From Gnetum montanum (Eukaryota > Streptophyta > Gnetopsida > Gnetales > Gnetaceae), in contig MNCI01028947.1 in NCBI GenBank assembly GCA_015680685.1, positions 461,962 through 525,961 of the forward strand: DNA of 64,000 nt, given 5' to 3'. Shown one piece after another: positions 1 through 12,189 of the stretch (positions within the stretch are counted from its first letter, which is position 1; every line of letters starts with the position of its first letter). The notes under the pieces are model-generated. The model saw nothing but the letters and a program-made list of their open reading frames with translations. It did no database searches and was not told the origin of the DNA. The position numbers and the translations under genes were made by a program.

Positions 1-438
1 TAGAAATTATTTTGAGAATAATTAAGATAATATCCTCTAGCCATCAAGAAAGGAAGGAAAATGAAAGGTTTGGTAAAGTAGAGATCAATGAGAAAAGGAG
101 TTCTCAAGTATCTCTGATTAAGCAAGTGTTCAATACTTAGGGTTCTAAGGGAGGAAACCAATAGCTTCATAAAAGGGACCAAGAGATCTCCAAATTTGAA
201 GATGGTATATGTTGCTAATCAAGGAGGGTTCCTACCTCATGAGTCATGTGCGGTAAAGGATCAAAGCCAAAGAAGTGGCAAAGAGTAAGGAACTTATCCA
301 AGGAGGATCAAGGGTAGCACTAGAAGGTATGATACTCTTTCTTTTTGCAATAGTTCTATACCTTGTGTCAAGGGAAAGGAATTTTTAAGCTAAGTTGAAG
401 TTATCTCATGGGAGAGAGGTGAGTCTTCTAGACACGTT

Positions 439-1110
439 ATGTGGAAGAATAATTGCTTTAATGATGTTGTTGATGAAACTAATGTTAAACCAATAGAGAA
501 GAGTTTATTATTTAAGTTGTTACCTACAAAGTGGGATAAAGAGATTATTGATGATTCCTTTGAAGATAAGAAGCCATTGGAATTAGAAACTTCTATTTGG
601 AATATTGAACCTTCAAGCTTTGATGAGATTGGATAGCCACATGTTGAAGATCATGTTGAATCAAAGATGGATGGGAGAAGTCATTAAGAGATAAGGATGA
701 GCTTTAGATTTTTGATGGTAGCAATGTCTCTCATGTTGAAGCTAGTGTGATGGACGCTAGTTTTTTACTTTAGTTGGTAGTGGTTTAATTCTTTATGATG
801 ATGAGCATCATGATCATTGTGGTGATTGTGATGGGATTGAGAGTTATGTTGTGACTTTTGATGTCATTGTTAGTAAGAGGAAGAATAATAATTGTAATTT
901 ATTTGATGATTATGGATATTGGGATAGTAATTTTGATAAGGTTATTAATGATGTAAGTTAAGACATTGATAATGATACAACTTTCTAGAATTTGGAGATG
1001 CTTGTTATTGATTATAAAAATAATGAATTTATGTGGTGTGTTGATGGATTTGATTGTCTTGGATATAAATGGATGAGAAACATGAATCAATCTACATGGT
1101 GATGCTAATG
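439..1110 (+). pseudogene. Degenerate Asp/Asn-rich coding remnant of family F
   Basis: An open stretch of 65 codons (439-636) is followed, across stops, by more coding-like sequence to about 1110. The later part is very rich in Asp and Asn, with many GAT and AAT codons, and reads as short acidic blocks such as DDEHHDHCGDCDG (about 797-835) and NLFDDYGYWDSNFDKVIND (about 895-951). Stops at about 960 and 988 break the frame. I do not recognise the protein. It may be a retroelement accessory or gag-like protein of family F, because it lies upstream of the LTR-like end. No catalytic motif or zinc knuckle is visible. Confidence 0.35.
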
Positions 1111-1574
1111 ATGAAAGGAACCTAAGTGGTAGTCTTCCAAATACAAAGAAGAAGAAGAAGAGGAAAAATATGTAAAGAAAGGATGATATTCATTGTCATG
1201 TTTGTAATGCATTGAGTCATGATTGTTGTGATGCCTTGAGTCATGGGGGCATGATACCTTCTAGCATGTGAAAGATCATGAAGTATGATATTTTAAGGAT
1301 GGGATAGCTAGTTTAGGGACACCTTTTCTAATCCCCCTTATTCTACCCTACACAAATGTTATATAGGTTTTAAGCTTGAAGAAGCCATGGATGAGTGTGT
1401 CCTATTAGTATGTGTCTTCTTATGTTGATCTTATTAATGATGATTCTTGGATGTTTTGGCATGGTTGGGAATGTTTTAAAGTCATTTTAATGAGTTTAGG
1501 GGGTTCCAATATATATGGGAACTTGTTTGGAGGTATCTGAAGGTTCCAAGCATCAAAACAAGAATTTTTGTATT

Positions 1575-1765
1575 TAGCCTTGGCAAGTGAGATGTCCCAC
1601 TAGAAACTGGGAAATCCCAGTTAAGATGTCCCAACTATGCATGTGAAATCTTAGGTGAGATGTCCCACTAGAAATTAGGACATCTTGAACCCAGATGAGA
1701 TGCCTTAGAAAAATAGTAGACATCTTGGCCAAGAGTTGGATTTTCATAGAGATGTCTTGGCAAGG
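1575..1765. repeat. Cluster of AGATGTCCCA / GACATCTTGG motifs (U3-like)
   Basis: The hexamer AGATGT or its complement ACATCT recurs about seven times in under 200 bases, several times as 'gagatgtcccactagaaa'. Both orientations occur, so short hairpins are possible. The cluster sits about 200 bases upstream of a TATAAATA box (1959-1966). This is the same design, with a different motif, as the U3 regions of elements A, B, D and E in this window. Confidence 0.5.
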
Positions 1766-1958
1766 TCATATAAAATTAAGACAGATGGGGAAACTTTTGA
1801 AAATGTTAATCAAAATTCATAAAATATCAAAAGAGAGATGGAAATAGCCAAAGAAAGATGGAAACAATTAGAGAGAAGGTGAGAAGACTTGGGAAGCATC
1901 TAAAGAACCTCATATTAAGTTGAGGAAAGGTTTCTAGATTTCTTATCTTCTAGTTTCT

Positions 1959-1966
1959 TATAAATA
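1959..1966 (+). promoter_or_regulatory. TATA box of family F LTR-like region
   Basis: TATAAATA downstream of the motif cluster. The same octamer lies at the equivalent place in the other LTRs of this window. Confidence 0.4.
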
Positions 1967-2340
1967 TTAGTGTAATTTACCATTGTTAGTGCCAAAGGCC
2001 TAACCCAGACTAAGAGCATGATAAAGAACTCTTGAGGGAGGTAAGCTTGTACAAAGAAGTTGAGTGAGAGGTAAGGGAGAGCACTTGAGAGAGGTTGAGG
2101 GAATCTCTTATAAGTGTCTTGTCTTGAGCTTGGGCTTTATTGTGAGTAATTATGGATTGAGAGGGAACATGTATGACCTCTAATATTTTTGGGAGAGTTG
2201 TGAGTTCAGCTTGGATCCTCATCTTTGATGTATTTTCTATGTATTTAGATAGTTTTCCTAATACAAGGAGATTTTTCTCTATTTCATTATGTTGATTTTG
2301 TTTTCTAAGATATCTTTTCTTGGATGTTGTGGATTAGGTC

Positions 2341-2950
2341 CTACTAGGTTCAATTGAGGTGTTATCCCTACATCAAAAATGTTACAAAATTTTTCTTAAC
2401 TTGGTTATGATAGACTAAGTATCCCACCTTGCATGGGACTAAGAAGTAGAAGCTTCTATTGCTACTAAGGATCTTGGTTTGTAGAACTACTTCAGATAGA
2501 TAGGTACTACTTAGGAATCATTAATGAGGATTGGTAAGAACCTATCTATGCATCTTTAAAGTAGGGATTTGCTAGTAGTATCATCAGTTGCATTGGAGTA
2601 GGAAGATTCCATGAAGTAGCATTCAAGAGTTTGAAGCTTTCCATTTCTAGTACTTCTCCATGGGTTGCAGATACATACCTTCAAAATGGTACAATAAACT
2701 AGGGTAAGAGATTATTATTGCTTGCATTTTGATAAATTTTGGATTTAGAGGCATTCCAAATCATCTCATTTTACCAATAATGTAAGACATGATTGGAAAA
2801 CACTGTGACTAATAAGGATTTGTGAAATATTTATAGGGATCCTCATCACCAGAGAATGAGGAAGTTTAATCTAAATATTCTTTAATGCTTCTAGAATATA
2901 AGAGCTTATCTTTATCCTTGAGTTAATCGCTTTCTTTTGTATTCATGTGG
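2341..2950. other. No gene seen; AT-rich filler between family F and gag remnant
   Basis: I see no ORF of note, no clear repeat unit and no structural RNA. It probably continues one of the flanking retroelements. Confidence 0.4.
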
Positions 2951-2959
2951 TAAAATTAC

Positions 2960-4000
2960 TTTAGCTGTAGCTTCATCCACCTTATCCTCAATGTCTGTAA
3001 GGGTAGTGGTCATATTATCATCCATCAAATTTCACATCTGATCCACATTATACACCATGTCTATCAAGATGTTCTTAGTTCTAACTTGATCTTGCACCAA
3101 GATCTAGACTACAGTGAGAGGTCTAGATATATCTTCAATATTTCTTATCTTAATTTTACACACAAAACTATAGTTTTACTTGGGTGATTGTCACTTTCAT
3201 CATTCATCCTCCATGCTTACAATGGTGTCAAGTAGTGCTTTGATTTGGGTCATAGATTTCTTATATACATGGCCCCTCATGTACATCTCCATGTACTCCC
3301 TTATTTTCTATCTTAGGCCTCCCACAATATGCATGAGATATTATCTTTAATTAAATACATGATTTATACAATGGTGTATGTTTTTTATGTACCTCTTAAT
3401 GATGATGTTTGGTAATTTACAAGCTCCTTATCTTCATCTATCCATTTCTATCAAATGTTTAAAATGTAGACATAGGTTTGAAATTTAGTGTAGAAGATTT
3501 TGATCATGTCTTCCCATCTTTGAATAGGTTTAGAAGGTAAATAATTATACTAGATTTTTTCATGATTGAGAAAGTGTATTGCAACTTTTACCAATCACTC
3601 AAAATTCCTTCCAAATAGTAAGCATTATCAAATTCCTACGTATGAAGTTGGGGATCATTCCTAGTAAGTTCTCTATATGTTGGAACATACATCATATTGA
3701 TATATTTAATGTGAGTATCATGAACATAATTCCATGGAATATGTAAAACGTTTTTGAGTTCATGATATTCATATTATTCAAAAAAAGAAGCATCATTATC
3801 ACCAGATGGTCTATACAAATTCAAATGTTACAACCTAGGAAGGATATCATCATCATAGGCTTTGGTTGTACTCCTATTTTTAGTACCTAACCATGGATCT
3901 TCATCATGGATTAACCTTTTTCCTTTGTTATCTACTTTATCCTATTACTCTTTATTTGAATGGTTAGATGAAAATCTAAAATGGATCTTCTCTTTCATCA
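2960..4000 (-). pseudogene. gag: Degenerate gag-like remnant
   Basis: Read on the minus strand, about 3465-3600 gives a stretch with the feel of a Ty3/gypsy gag core: a LPSKPIQRWEDMIKIFYTKF-type block, compared with the family pattern of a short LP, a Trp and an Asp/Glu before a Phe-rich helix. Further downstream on the same strand (about 2940-3080) a short acidic helix-like stretch follows. Stops are frequent and no frame stays open. The assignment rests on one weak motif, so it is tentative. It may be the interior of an old minus-strand element whose ends are gone. Confidence 0.3.
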
Positions 4001-4396
4001 TTTACTCTTCAAGATCTTACTTAATGATATAACAAATAATTAGTGGCCATAGACCTAGAAGACTAAGCCCATGCTCAAATGAAGGCCCTTCTCAAGGTCT
4101 TTTATATGGACAAGGTCGATGTAAATATGTATAAACTTCTTCTAGTCCAAAATTCCATGTGAAAAATCATCATGTACAACTTCTTTCCCATCAAAATATC
4201 ATGACATTTCTCTACTTTGTGGGTGGAGGGGGGGGAGAGAGAACAACCTTATGACAATTATAATGGAGAAGTGTTTAATTAACATCCTTTATTCTCTTTA
4301 AAAAAATTTAATTCAAAAAGTTGAAGATGTGGCTCATGATGAGTGGGAGATGTATATCTTTCTAAGGCTACTTTTAAGAAAATTGAACTAGAAAAT
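4001..4396. other. Flank of element A, no gene seen
   Basis: Contains a G-rich purine run at about 4222-4242 that resembles a polypurine tract, but no LTR follows it directly. The five bases before the A LTR (4392-4396) are AAAAT. Confidence 0.4.
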
Positions 4397-5357
4397 TGAT
4401 GAATTATCATTGTGTTACATCAATGGGTCACCATTGACATGCCTCATTGACATGCCCCCATCGATGCAGCCCCATCTATGTGGTGTTACCTTGTAAACAA
4501 GGTCATGTTAATGTAGCGTTTGCTACATCTATGGGATCCCATCAATGTAGCTCCACAATAAAGTCTATAAATACATGCTCATCAGTCATGTTTGTAAAAG
4601 TCAAGTCATAGTTGTAGTAGAGCTCTTGTAATTTTGTCATTTGAGAGTTAGAATATTTCTCTGAGTTCTCGCAATAGGAGTTAGAAAGTATACAGATCTT
4701 TATTTGAGCACTGTTGTACCTGAACACACCAATGTGAATAGAAATAAAGATGAGCCTTTTGATCAAACCTTGTAGCAGTTGGAATAGATTAATGATTTAT
4801 TTATGCATTGATTGTTTTCATTAATTATGCAATTAATTAAGCTAAGTTATACTTTGAGTGATTAGTTAATTAATTAAGCTAAGTAGATTAAACACATAAG
4901 TATGACCACTTCAAGCATAAACATGTATTCGCTTGGTAATATCAATAGCGTTATTGCTTGGTTCACCCAGTAGCATATCACTTAGTAATCCCAATAGTGG
5001 ATATGTGGGTTCAGGACATATATGAAAAGTGGGATCATATGCTTTTGTTAGAACTAGTTAGAGATTAGTTAATTAGTTAAATTAAATTAGCTATTAAATT
5101 ACTTCATTTCTTTATTTTAAAGCATGAGGAACATAAAACATAAAATAATAAAAATCATATGCCTCGATTACACTTAACCATACCTTTGTGCATCACAAGT
5201 GTAATTAGAAAGACAATGACTGACTATTAGGGCAAAGTTCACTTCCTAGAAGACTAGTGTATTGAAAGACATATATTTCACGTAATTCAACTAAATCATG
5301 TGCAAATGCTTTGTGATTTCTATGGTTGTGCATAGGGGTACCTTTGCTTGCTCATCA
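4397..5357 (+). repeat. 5' LTR of element A
   Basis: Starts TGATGAATTATC and ends GCTCATCA. It matches 48865-49803 along its length, for example around 'atctatggga' and 'gtagctccacaataaa'. The U3 part has repeated CATCAATG/CATTGA motifs (about 4415-4550) followed by a TATA box at 4566-4573. The TGATG/CATCA end repeats form the short terminal inverted repeat expected of an LTR. Confidence 0.85.
4566..4573 (+). promoter_or_regulatory. TATA box in 5' LTR of A
   Basis: TATAAATA about 170 bases inside the LTR, downstream of the CATCAATG cluster. The copy in the 3' LTR lies at 49013-49020. Confidence 0.55.
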
Positions 5358-5358
5358 T

Positions 5359-5376
5359 TGGCACCATTGCTGAGGA
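5359..5376 (+). other. Primer binding site of A (tRNA-Asp type)
   Basis: TGGCACCATTGCTGAGGA begins one base after the LTR end. The complement of the 3' end of plant tRNA-Asp(GTC), from established knowledge, is TGGCGCCGTTGCCGGGGA, so it matches at 14 of 18 positions. The differences are all G/C to A/T. Confidence 0.7.
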
Positions 5377-5510
5377 TTTTTTTTTTTGAAATGTGCACTA
5401 TTTGACTTTAGTAAATATCAATAACATCGTTGGATGAACCCTAAGGTCAAGATCATTCTCATAAATAATATAATCATATAAGCACACTAATATCTTATTT
5501 GTATTGCAAA

Positions 5511-7850
5511 ATGTATTCTTCTCATAGGCAAGATGATACTAAACTTCCCATTCCTGAAGAATGCAAGGTGATGTATACTCATCTAGATGAGTATGTACTT
5601 GACTTCACCTTCATCCTACATTAAGATGAATAATTGTGATGACAAGATATTGAAGGTAACATTGTAATGCCTCCTGATTGATCTATTCCTAGGATGCTAC
5701 TTCAAACTCTTAAAATGTTGGGCATCCAAGATTATTCAATTGAAGTACATTGTGCATGATTATGACTACTAAGACTACCATCCCACGGAAACACAATGTA
5801 GAAGAGATTGACACCATGAGAAGCACCATGAGTTTATGAAGGGAAAATGGTTCACCAATTCCTTGATCTTGCTAAACTAAAATGAAAATGAGGATCTTCC
5901 CTCTAGAGACTCTCAACATGAAGATTTTTCATCCCTTGTTATTGATGATAACGGTGTGGCCCTAAATCTATAGTCCACCATCAATAATCCAAGTTAAGAT
6001 AACAATGTAGTCAAGGAAAGGGCTTGAAGAAGTGTCAAGATAACAAGAAAACTAATGAACATGGCCATGAAAACCAAAGGAGAGTTAACAAATACCATGA
6101 TGGTGGTAGTCCTCCTCCCTCTTTTCTCTCTTCATCTACATCTTTTTCTTCCTCTTTTGGTTCTAGCAAATGCAACAAAAAGAACAATCATGATGGAGGT
6201 GAACAACAAGACAAAAACAATGATCATCAAGCCCATCATGAATGAAGGGGTAGCAAAGGACATCATCAATGTCAAAAAAATACTAATGATGACTAGCAAC
6301 TCAAAACATGCTAAATATTGTAGAAGCCATAAAAATTCTAACTAGGCATGTGAAAGATAGTCGAATCAAATAACTTGATATGAAAAATATTCCTAGATTT
6401 GAGGGGGATATAACTCTAATCAACAAAAAATTATATAAGCTTTTCACAATGCTTATACCTTACAAAATATCAAAAATAATTGGCAAAAATTAAAGTTATT
6501 TCCTAGGACACTCACCAAGGAAGTAAAAAGCTAGTACCGGTCAATGAAGCTGGAATCCATCTATAGGTGGAGTACAATGCTAGAGTTATTTAATGACAAA
6601 TATCAGACATACTCTAGAATATATAATCTAAGAATTTAAATTAAAGGATTGAAGTATGAAAACCATGAACCCTTGGATGCTACCATGTATAGATACTATT
6701 CTCTCATACATCAATGCCCTAACGATAGTTATTCTTAGCAAGAACAATGTCATCATATTATTGATGAACTTAGATTAAAAACAAGGAGTACTCTTGGGGT
6801 TTATGCCCAAGGAATATTATCAAAACTCAGAGCCCATTATATCCAAAGGCTAATTGAGTAGGTAGTAAAATAAGAAGGAGAGTTGAAAAAATTTCAAAGT
6901 GTAGAGGAATACAACATGAATCCTTTCATCAAAAAGAGGGAAGTTCAATTTTGTGACAATGAGGAAGAGTTACCTCTTGATGAGGTTGTGAACAGAAAGA
7001 CCTTACCAATTCAAAAATCAGTGTCTAAAATTTTAGCGAAGGTGAATAAAATGTGAGATTCATTGGATGAAAAATTTTAAAGTACTCTAAAAATTGCCAA
7101 AGAATCAAGAGAGTAGAGTAGTGATTGTAATCATAGGAGGTAGAAATAAGCTAAACATGCCTACTAAAGGGGTAAGGGAAAGATTTTTGTAGTAGATGAA
7201 GTTGTAGAGATTGAATCAGATGATGATGTATGCACTAAATCCATTACTAGAAAAAAGGGAAACACATAGAAGATTATCTTATCCTCAAGGCAATTCTAGG
7301 TAGTTCCATTTGCAACAAAAATATTATCCAAGTGGAACTCCACTACAACCGTACAAGCAATATCAATAGTGGCACCAACCATAATCATGGGGATGCCACC
7401 ACCAAGGAAATAGTACCCTTACAGGAAACTTGATCCATATGGGTATTACATTCAGCAACTGTTATCTCCACATGACTCTTCTAGTCGTGTTTCTCCTGTT
7501 GAACATCAATACCACCCTTATGAACACTATAGATCTCATTCTCCACATTCTAAGAGGGATGCCACATTGTATCCTTATCCTTCTCCTATTCCTACACCTA
7601 TCTCTCCATCCTCAACATAGTTGTTGCTTACTCTATCCATGCAAGATGAACTTCTAGCCTAGCTGGAGTGATGCAATGCTAGCATGGATATTAATCTACA
7701 AAAAATTCATCAATTGAAGGGTTTAGAACCTTAGACTCATAAAAGATCCTTCATTTATCGCAAAAACCCTACTAAGCCTTCGTAGACTCAAGCAGTAGGT
7801 CACCTTGTTCCTACCTCGTCTTCTACAAACCATTCCATCAGGTCCCCTTT
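5511..7850 (+). pseudogene. gag: Gag of element A
   Basis: Begins with an ATG at 5511 and reads MYSSHRQDDTKLPIPEE before a block (about 5565-5640) matching the N-terminal Gag of element D, including VxYTHxDEY and FTFxxHQDxQLxWxDxEGNIV. A Ser/His-rich linker lies at 6024-6245. The Gag core (about 6375-7140) corresponds to the gag cores of B, D and E. The zinc-knuckle segment kept in B, D and E appears to be missing, because the frame passes from the core straight to the VCALNP-like stretch at about 7228. The 3' part (7300-7850) is rich in His, Pro and Gln. Many stops; not functional. Confidence 0.65.
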
Positions 7851-7899
7851 AAACCAAATGCCACCCAAAATCCATATTGTTATATCGCTCATGTTGTAT

Positions 7900-9064
7900 C
7901 TGATTTGATTTGGATTGGCAACCTTCCCAGGAAGTTAGATGATCCTGGGAGTCCTCTTATCTATTTATAGATTGCTAGGAATAAACCATGTAAAGCTCTT
8001 CTTGATTACAGTTTTGGTATGAACTTGATTTTTCATAAGATATATACTACTTAGAACCTACTACCGATCAAGAAGAGCAATATCATATTAGAATTAGTAG
8101 ACCAATCAATCAGTATTCCATTGGGATTGGTTGAAGACATTGTAACCACTATCTATGGGTGGTCTTATCCTCCTAATTTCCTAGTAATTAAGTTTGAAAA
8201 CTGTAAGGGGGACTTCCTAATTATTATGGGAATGGCATGGCTAAGCATTGTTGATGCAAGAATGGGAATCAAAGATATTTCTTTAGAGATATCTAAAGAA
8301 AATGCATTTGTTAAGATTGAGAAAAGATGAGTTCCCTGTATCACATATAACAATAGAGGGTGAAATTGTGTGCAAAAACTTTAGTCCATGAAATGAGCAT
8401 GTATTCTTGCATGTAAGAAATGTGCACATAAGGTAGATATTCAAAGGTGTCTATACAAAAAAACCATAAAATAAGAGGACAACCAGTGGCTAACCACTGA
8501 TCCTAATAGTAGCAAATGTGCATGGAACCTACTGAGAGCCTAACATATGCTTATGTCATAGGCATGAATGAACTAGAGTAAGTTCATCACCAACTCTTTG
8601 ATAATGAAAATGATGATACTAATTGGGAAGAGCTTAAGATTATTAATAATTTTAAACAAGAGTCCCTAAAATTGAAAAATCTACCTACTAGCCTAGAATA
8701 TGCACTCTTAAAAAATGGCAAGCCTATTACGCTTAATGCCAAACTTGCTCTTGAACAAAAAACAAAACTGTTGAAAGTGGTCAACAAATGGTCAAAAAAC
8801 TTTGCTTGATCATATCTTAAACTTAGTAGAATTTATCCATGGATATGCTAGCACAAATTTATTTTGATCTATCCATGAAGCCAAGGAGGCAACCATAATG
8901 GTGGTTAAACCCAAAATTAAAGCAAATTGTCAAAATGGAGATTGAGAAACTCCTTAGGTAGGGTTCATTTACCCCATCATAAATAGCAAGTAGGTTAGCC
9001 CACTAATGATAGTGCTAAAGAGAGGTGGCAAATGGCAAATTTTTATTAACTTCAGTCTATTAAA
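7900..9064 (+). pseudogene. pol: Protease and N-terminal RT of element A (interrupted by D)
   Basis: The aspartic protease spans about 7975-8330. The active-site triplet, DSGSG in element D, reads DYSFG here (about 8012-8026). The flap side is well kept: LVEDIVTTIYGWSYPPNF and FLIIMGMAWLS are open at 8121-8330. Next come the linker to RT (LPTSLEYALLKNGKP at about 8680-8725, typical of Athila pol), the HKFILIYP region and the RT start with a GFIYP-like block and GGKWQIFINFSLLN (about 9027-9064). The reading resumes at 16097 after element D. Stops are frequent. Confidence 0.75.
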
Positions 9065-9069
9065 CATGG
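9065..9069. repeat. Left target-site duplication of D (CATGG)
   Basis: CATGG directly before the LTR; the same five bases follow the other LTR at 16092-16096. Confidence 0.9.
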
Positions 9070-9819
9070 TGATGAGTGGCAAGTTACCCCTACACTCAAC
9101 CATATGAATATGAGCATTACATGTGCGATCCGGTCGAACTCCAAGGACTAAGTGCTTATGTGCCTTATGGAATACTTAAGGTTAATTAATCATTGTCTTC
9201 CTAGACTTACTTATATTGTCATGGTTGTATGGTTAAGTAAGCTTGAGGTATATGATTTTTATGTCTTTTATCTTTTTATCACCTATGCTAAGAGAGGAAA
9301 GGGTGGAGAGACTAAGTAACTAACTTTCATTAACTAAGCTTTAATATTTCTAGCATTAGTATCCATTCCCAGTTGTCATACACACTTTGAACTAGTGCAA
9401 TGCTATTGGGATTACCAAACGCTATTCGTTACTAGGTTACGAAGTGTAGCACATGTGGTCAAAGCAGTCATATTGAATGCACTTAACTAGGAGTTGAGGG
9501 TTGAGAGAGATTAATTATCTAAGAAAGAATTTAAGAATTTAACATTAATTAATTCCTATTTAGCTTAGTCCACATGCTACAAGGTTTATCAGAAAGTTCA
9601 TATTTATTTCAATACACAAATGTGTGCTTAGGTACAATTTGCTCGAATAAAGATCTATTCACTTTGAGACTCCTACTGTGGGCACATGGAAATTATTCTA
9701 TCTCTAGAATGGTAAAACTACTAGAGTTTAGCTAAGGGTTTAGATCTAGATGATCTTACAAGGGAAATCCACCTCTTATTTATAGACAAGGCAATGGGCT
9801 ATGATATCGCATCCCATCA
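9070..9819 (-). repeat. 3' LTR of D
   Basis: 750 bp, reading on the + strand from TGATGAGTGGC to CCCATCA. It matches 15263-16091 closely but holds only one GATATC near its right end where the other LTR has four. A TATA box lies on the minus strand at 9777-9784. Confidence 0.9.
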
Positions 9820-9834
9820 TACCCCCATGAATGA
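9820..9834 (-). other. Polypurine tract of D
   Basis: On the minus strand this reads CATTCATGGGGGTA directly before the LTR start. The same TGGGGGTA-type tract precedes the 3' LTR of element B. Confidence 0.7.
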
Positions 9835-11640
9835 ATGAAAACTCATCCTCGAGTTCCTTACAAAATATTGGGAAGGTATGGGATTATTGACTTGAATGAC
9901 ACTAATGATAGATGAGGTGACATGTGAATGGATCATCATTAAAATACATGATAAAATTTAGTGTTCATGACAACAAGAGTAAACACTATACATAATTGAC
10001 ATCTGCCTTATTTGGCAGCTGAGAGAGAAGAGAGAAGAGAGAGAGAAAAGAAGAAGTCTGTTGCTACTGATGCCAACATTACACCTTTCATTGTCCATCG
10101 ATAAGCACGTCATCAATCTTGTTCCTTACATAACTAGCTCAATACTAGTCCATTCTAGGTATTCCCTCTAGATCCAATCCATTATTGTATGATTTCCATC
10201 TGCACGGACAACACAGTCTGATATTAGCAAGGCTAAATGAATCATAAAGCAATTGATACCTTGCTTTGGTGTAAGGTACATTGGCTGAGTTGTGATATGG
10301 CTGATACAGATTTGGAGATATAATATTGGTACCTATCCGAGTTGTAGGGATTTAGAGAAAATCAAAAAAATTGGACTAGGACCCCCATGACTAAGAGTGA
10401 ACCTCCAGTAGCGATAGAATGGAAAAAGGTAAGGAATAAGAAAGATGGAGAAAAAGAAACAATGACCATACCAATAAAATGGATGTCAAAGATGGAAATG
10501 AACAAAATAAATAGTGATTTTAGAAATGTTTAAGGGAAAGAAATTAATGGATGCACCAAATAGGAATGCCAGTGTATCCTCCCCAAAGTAGGCTCATGCC
10601 CTTAATGCCCTGACAAGCCCACATTCAAAGAGTCCATAGGTTCTAGGAATGTCATTTGGAGACAAGAGTTAAAGTCTTAACCACAAGAGTTTACCAAATA
10701 GAAAACAATGCATCAACCAAAATATGGACTACTGATACAACTGGCAATGAGGTTAACAATGGAGAAAGAACGATGGAAAGAAAAGAACGGAATGGAGTCT
10801 CAAGAACAAGGTGGTGTATAGCCCCTTTTGTGTTAATGGTTAATGTGACTTAGTAGATCTCATTCAAAGTCCAGCCTCAAATAATCCACATCCAGTGACT
10901 TCACATTAATACATTTGGCCAATCCATCATCCTGAAGTAACATGAATGCCTCCACCCAAAGAGCCACCACCATTTCAATGAAATAAAAGAGGAGAAAGTA
11001 GGAAGCGAGAAGGGCCTTAATTAGAGGGAACATGTTTATTTTAGTTCCATAAACAGTGTTTGTAGCCCAAATGATTATTTCATCTAAGGGGTGTGCTTTG
11101 AATTCTCACAGTTTTTTTTTATGTTTTTGCATGAGAACCACACCATGAAAAGACTTATTATTTTTATTTTCTTAGTTTCCCAATAATGGAGCAGCATCGG
11201 AATGGTAAGAAAACTCAAGAAGAAAACATCCAAGCACCCAATAGAATGGCTAGCACAAGTGCATCAAATCCCATTGAAGTCACACCCTTTTCAATCCTTG
11301 AGTCCTTCCTTAGTTTGAGAAATGCCCAATCACCGATTCATTGATAGTTCTTATTATTGAGAAAGGGACTGTATAGTTCCAAGCCAAGAGAGACCATAGA
11401 AATTGTGGATGTATGTATGAAGTGGACTCATTGCCTGTTATATCAAAAGAACTATACCTTAGTATCAACATCATAGCTTAAAGGTAAAAGCCAAACATTA
11501 GCAATCAATGGCATATAGTTCATACCATCTTCAAAGCACTTATTAAGTGACGAATGAAACAAAGTAATCAAACACACAAAGAAATGAAAAAGCATAAATG
11601 ATGTTGTAAAACAAAAATTGAAAAAGAAACTAAGGGCCTC
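9835..11640 (-). other. 3' untranslated region of D
   Basis: No coding frame of note. About 10560-10660 matches element B at 43905-43990 ('cctccccaaagtagg'), and about 11030-11110 on the minus strand matches the post-pol region of A near 19345-19440 ('ttcaaagcacacccctta'). The coiled-coil additional ORF present in A, B and E is not visible here, so it is mostly deleted. A GA-rich run occupies 10020-10057. Confidence 0.55.
10020..10057. repeat. GA-rich simple repeat
   Basis: A run of gagaga and gaaga units with no pyrimidine over more than 30 bases. Confidence 0.8.
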
Positions 11641-11646
11641 AAATGA

Positions 11647-11982
11647 TTAGCATAGATGGCCATCCCTCCCATGACTGAGTTGGAAGGGGAAGATCCAAAA
11701 TAATGAGTGAGGCCATTCCCTTTCAAATGTGCTATGTGCATAGACTGTTCTACGTTCATGATAAGGTTTGGTCAGTTGCACACAGACTAGTATTCTTCTA
11801 TCAGAGTGCTCATTTGAATTTTCTAAGAGTTTCCAACTTCCCTCAATTGGTGGTTTCAAGTTAAGGGTTGGAAGTTGGAGACACTCTTGCTCTAGTGCAT
11901 CTATACTTTCTACATGGGTGCAAGTTGGTCCCCCAGTTAGTTCCATGCATATTGGTGAGTTTCTCTCTTGATTAGTTGTCAA
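11647..11982 (-). pseudogene. Post-protease ORF of D fused to integrase tail
   Basis: 111 codons open on the minus strand. The last residues, WIFPFQLSHGRDGHLC, match the end of the pol region of element A at about 18620-18660 (IFFQLSHAGDGHPC). The earlier part (a Cys/Glu/Leu-rich linker) has no match I recognise. This suggests that pol between the protease linker and the integrase C-terminus was lost in one deletion, leaving a readable joint. No catalytic residues remain. Its function, if any, is unknown. Confidence 0.5.
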
Positions 11983-12189
11983 CCACTAGGTGTTTTCTTG
12001 TTGTGTGGTTGCTACATATAGGCACCTTTGTATGTTAACTTCCTGGGCACACCGGTTGCATGTAGGAGATGTTGAACATTCTTGTATGCCATCACCCTAT
12101 GTATCACTGTATGTGACACGTGGAACCTTCTTCTTCTCGATATTTCCATAAGTGTTTTCCTTAGATATTTCCAATTAAAGATCATGGAT

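Larger units (their letters stand above)
1..2340 (+). repeat. Repeat family F, copy 1 (retrotransposon 3' part with LTR-like end)
   Basis: This block shares dispersed similarity, in the same order and orientation, with 61677-62760. Matching stretches are about 195-340 with 61684-61800, about 1205-1285 with 61870-61920, and about 2085-2260 with 62565-62730 (the shared text includes 'ctcttataagtgtcttgtctt'). The second copy is shorter and looks internally deleted. A degenerate coding stretch lies at about 439-1110, a motif cluster at 1575-1765 and a TATA box at 1959-1966, which together look like coding region, U3 and R/U5 of an LTR element. Exact LTR ends were not found, so the element type is an inference. 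Confidence 0.5.

Noticed and set aside
5371-5384. T-run as a retroposon poly(A) tail
   Set aside because: It follows directly after the primer site of A and has no adjoining SINE or LINE features.
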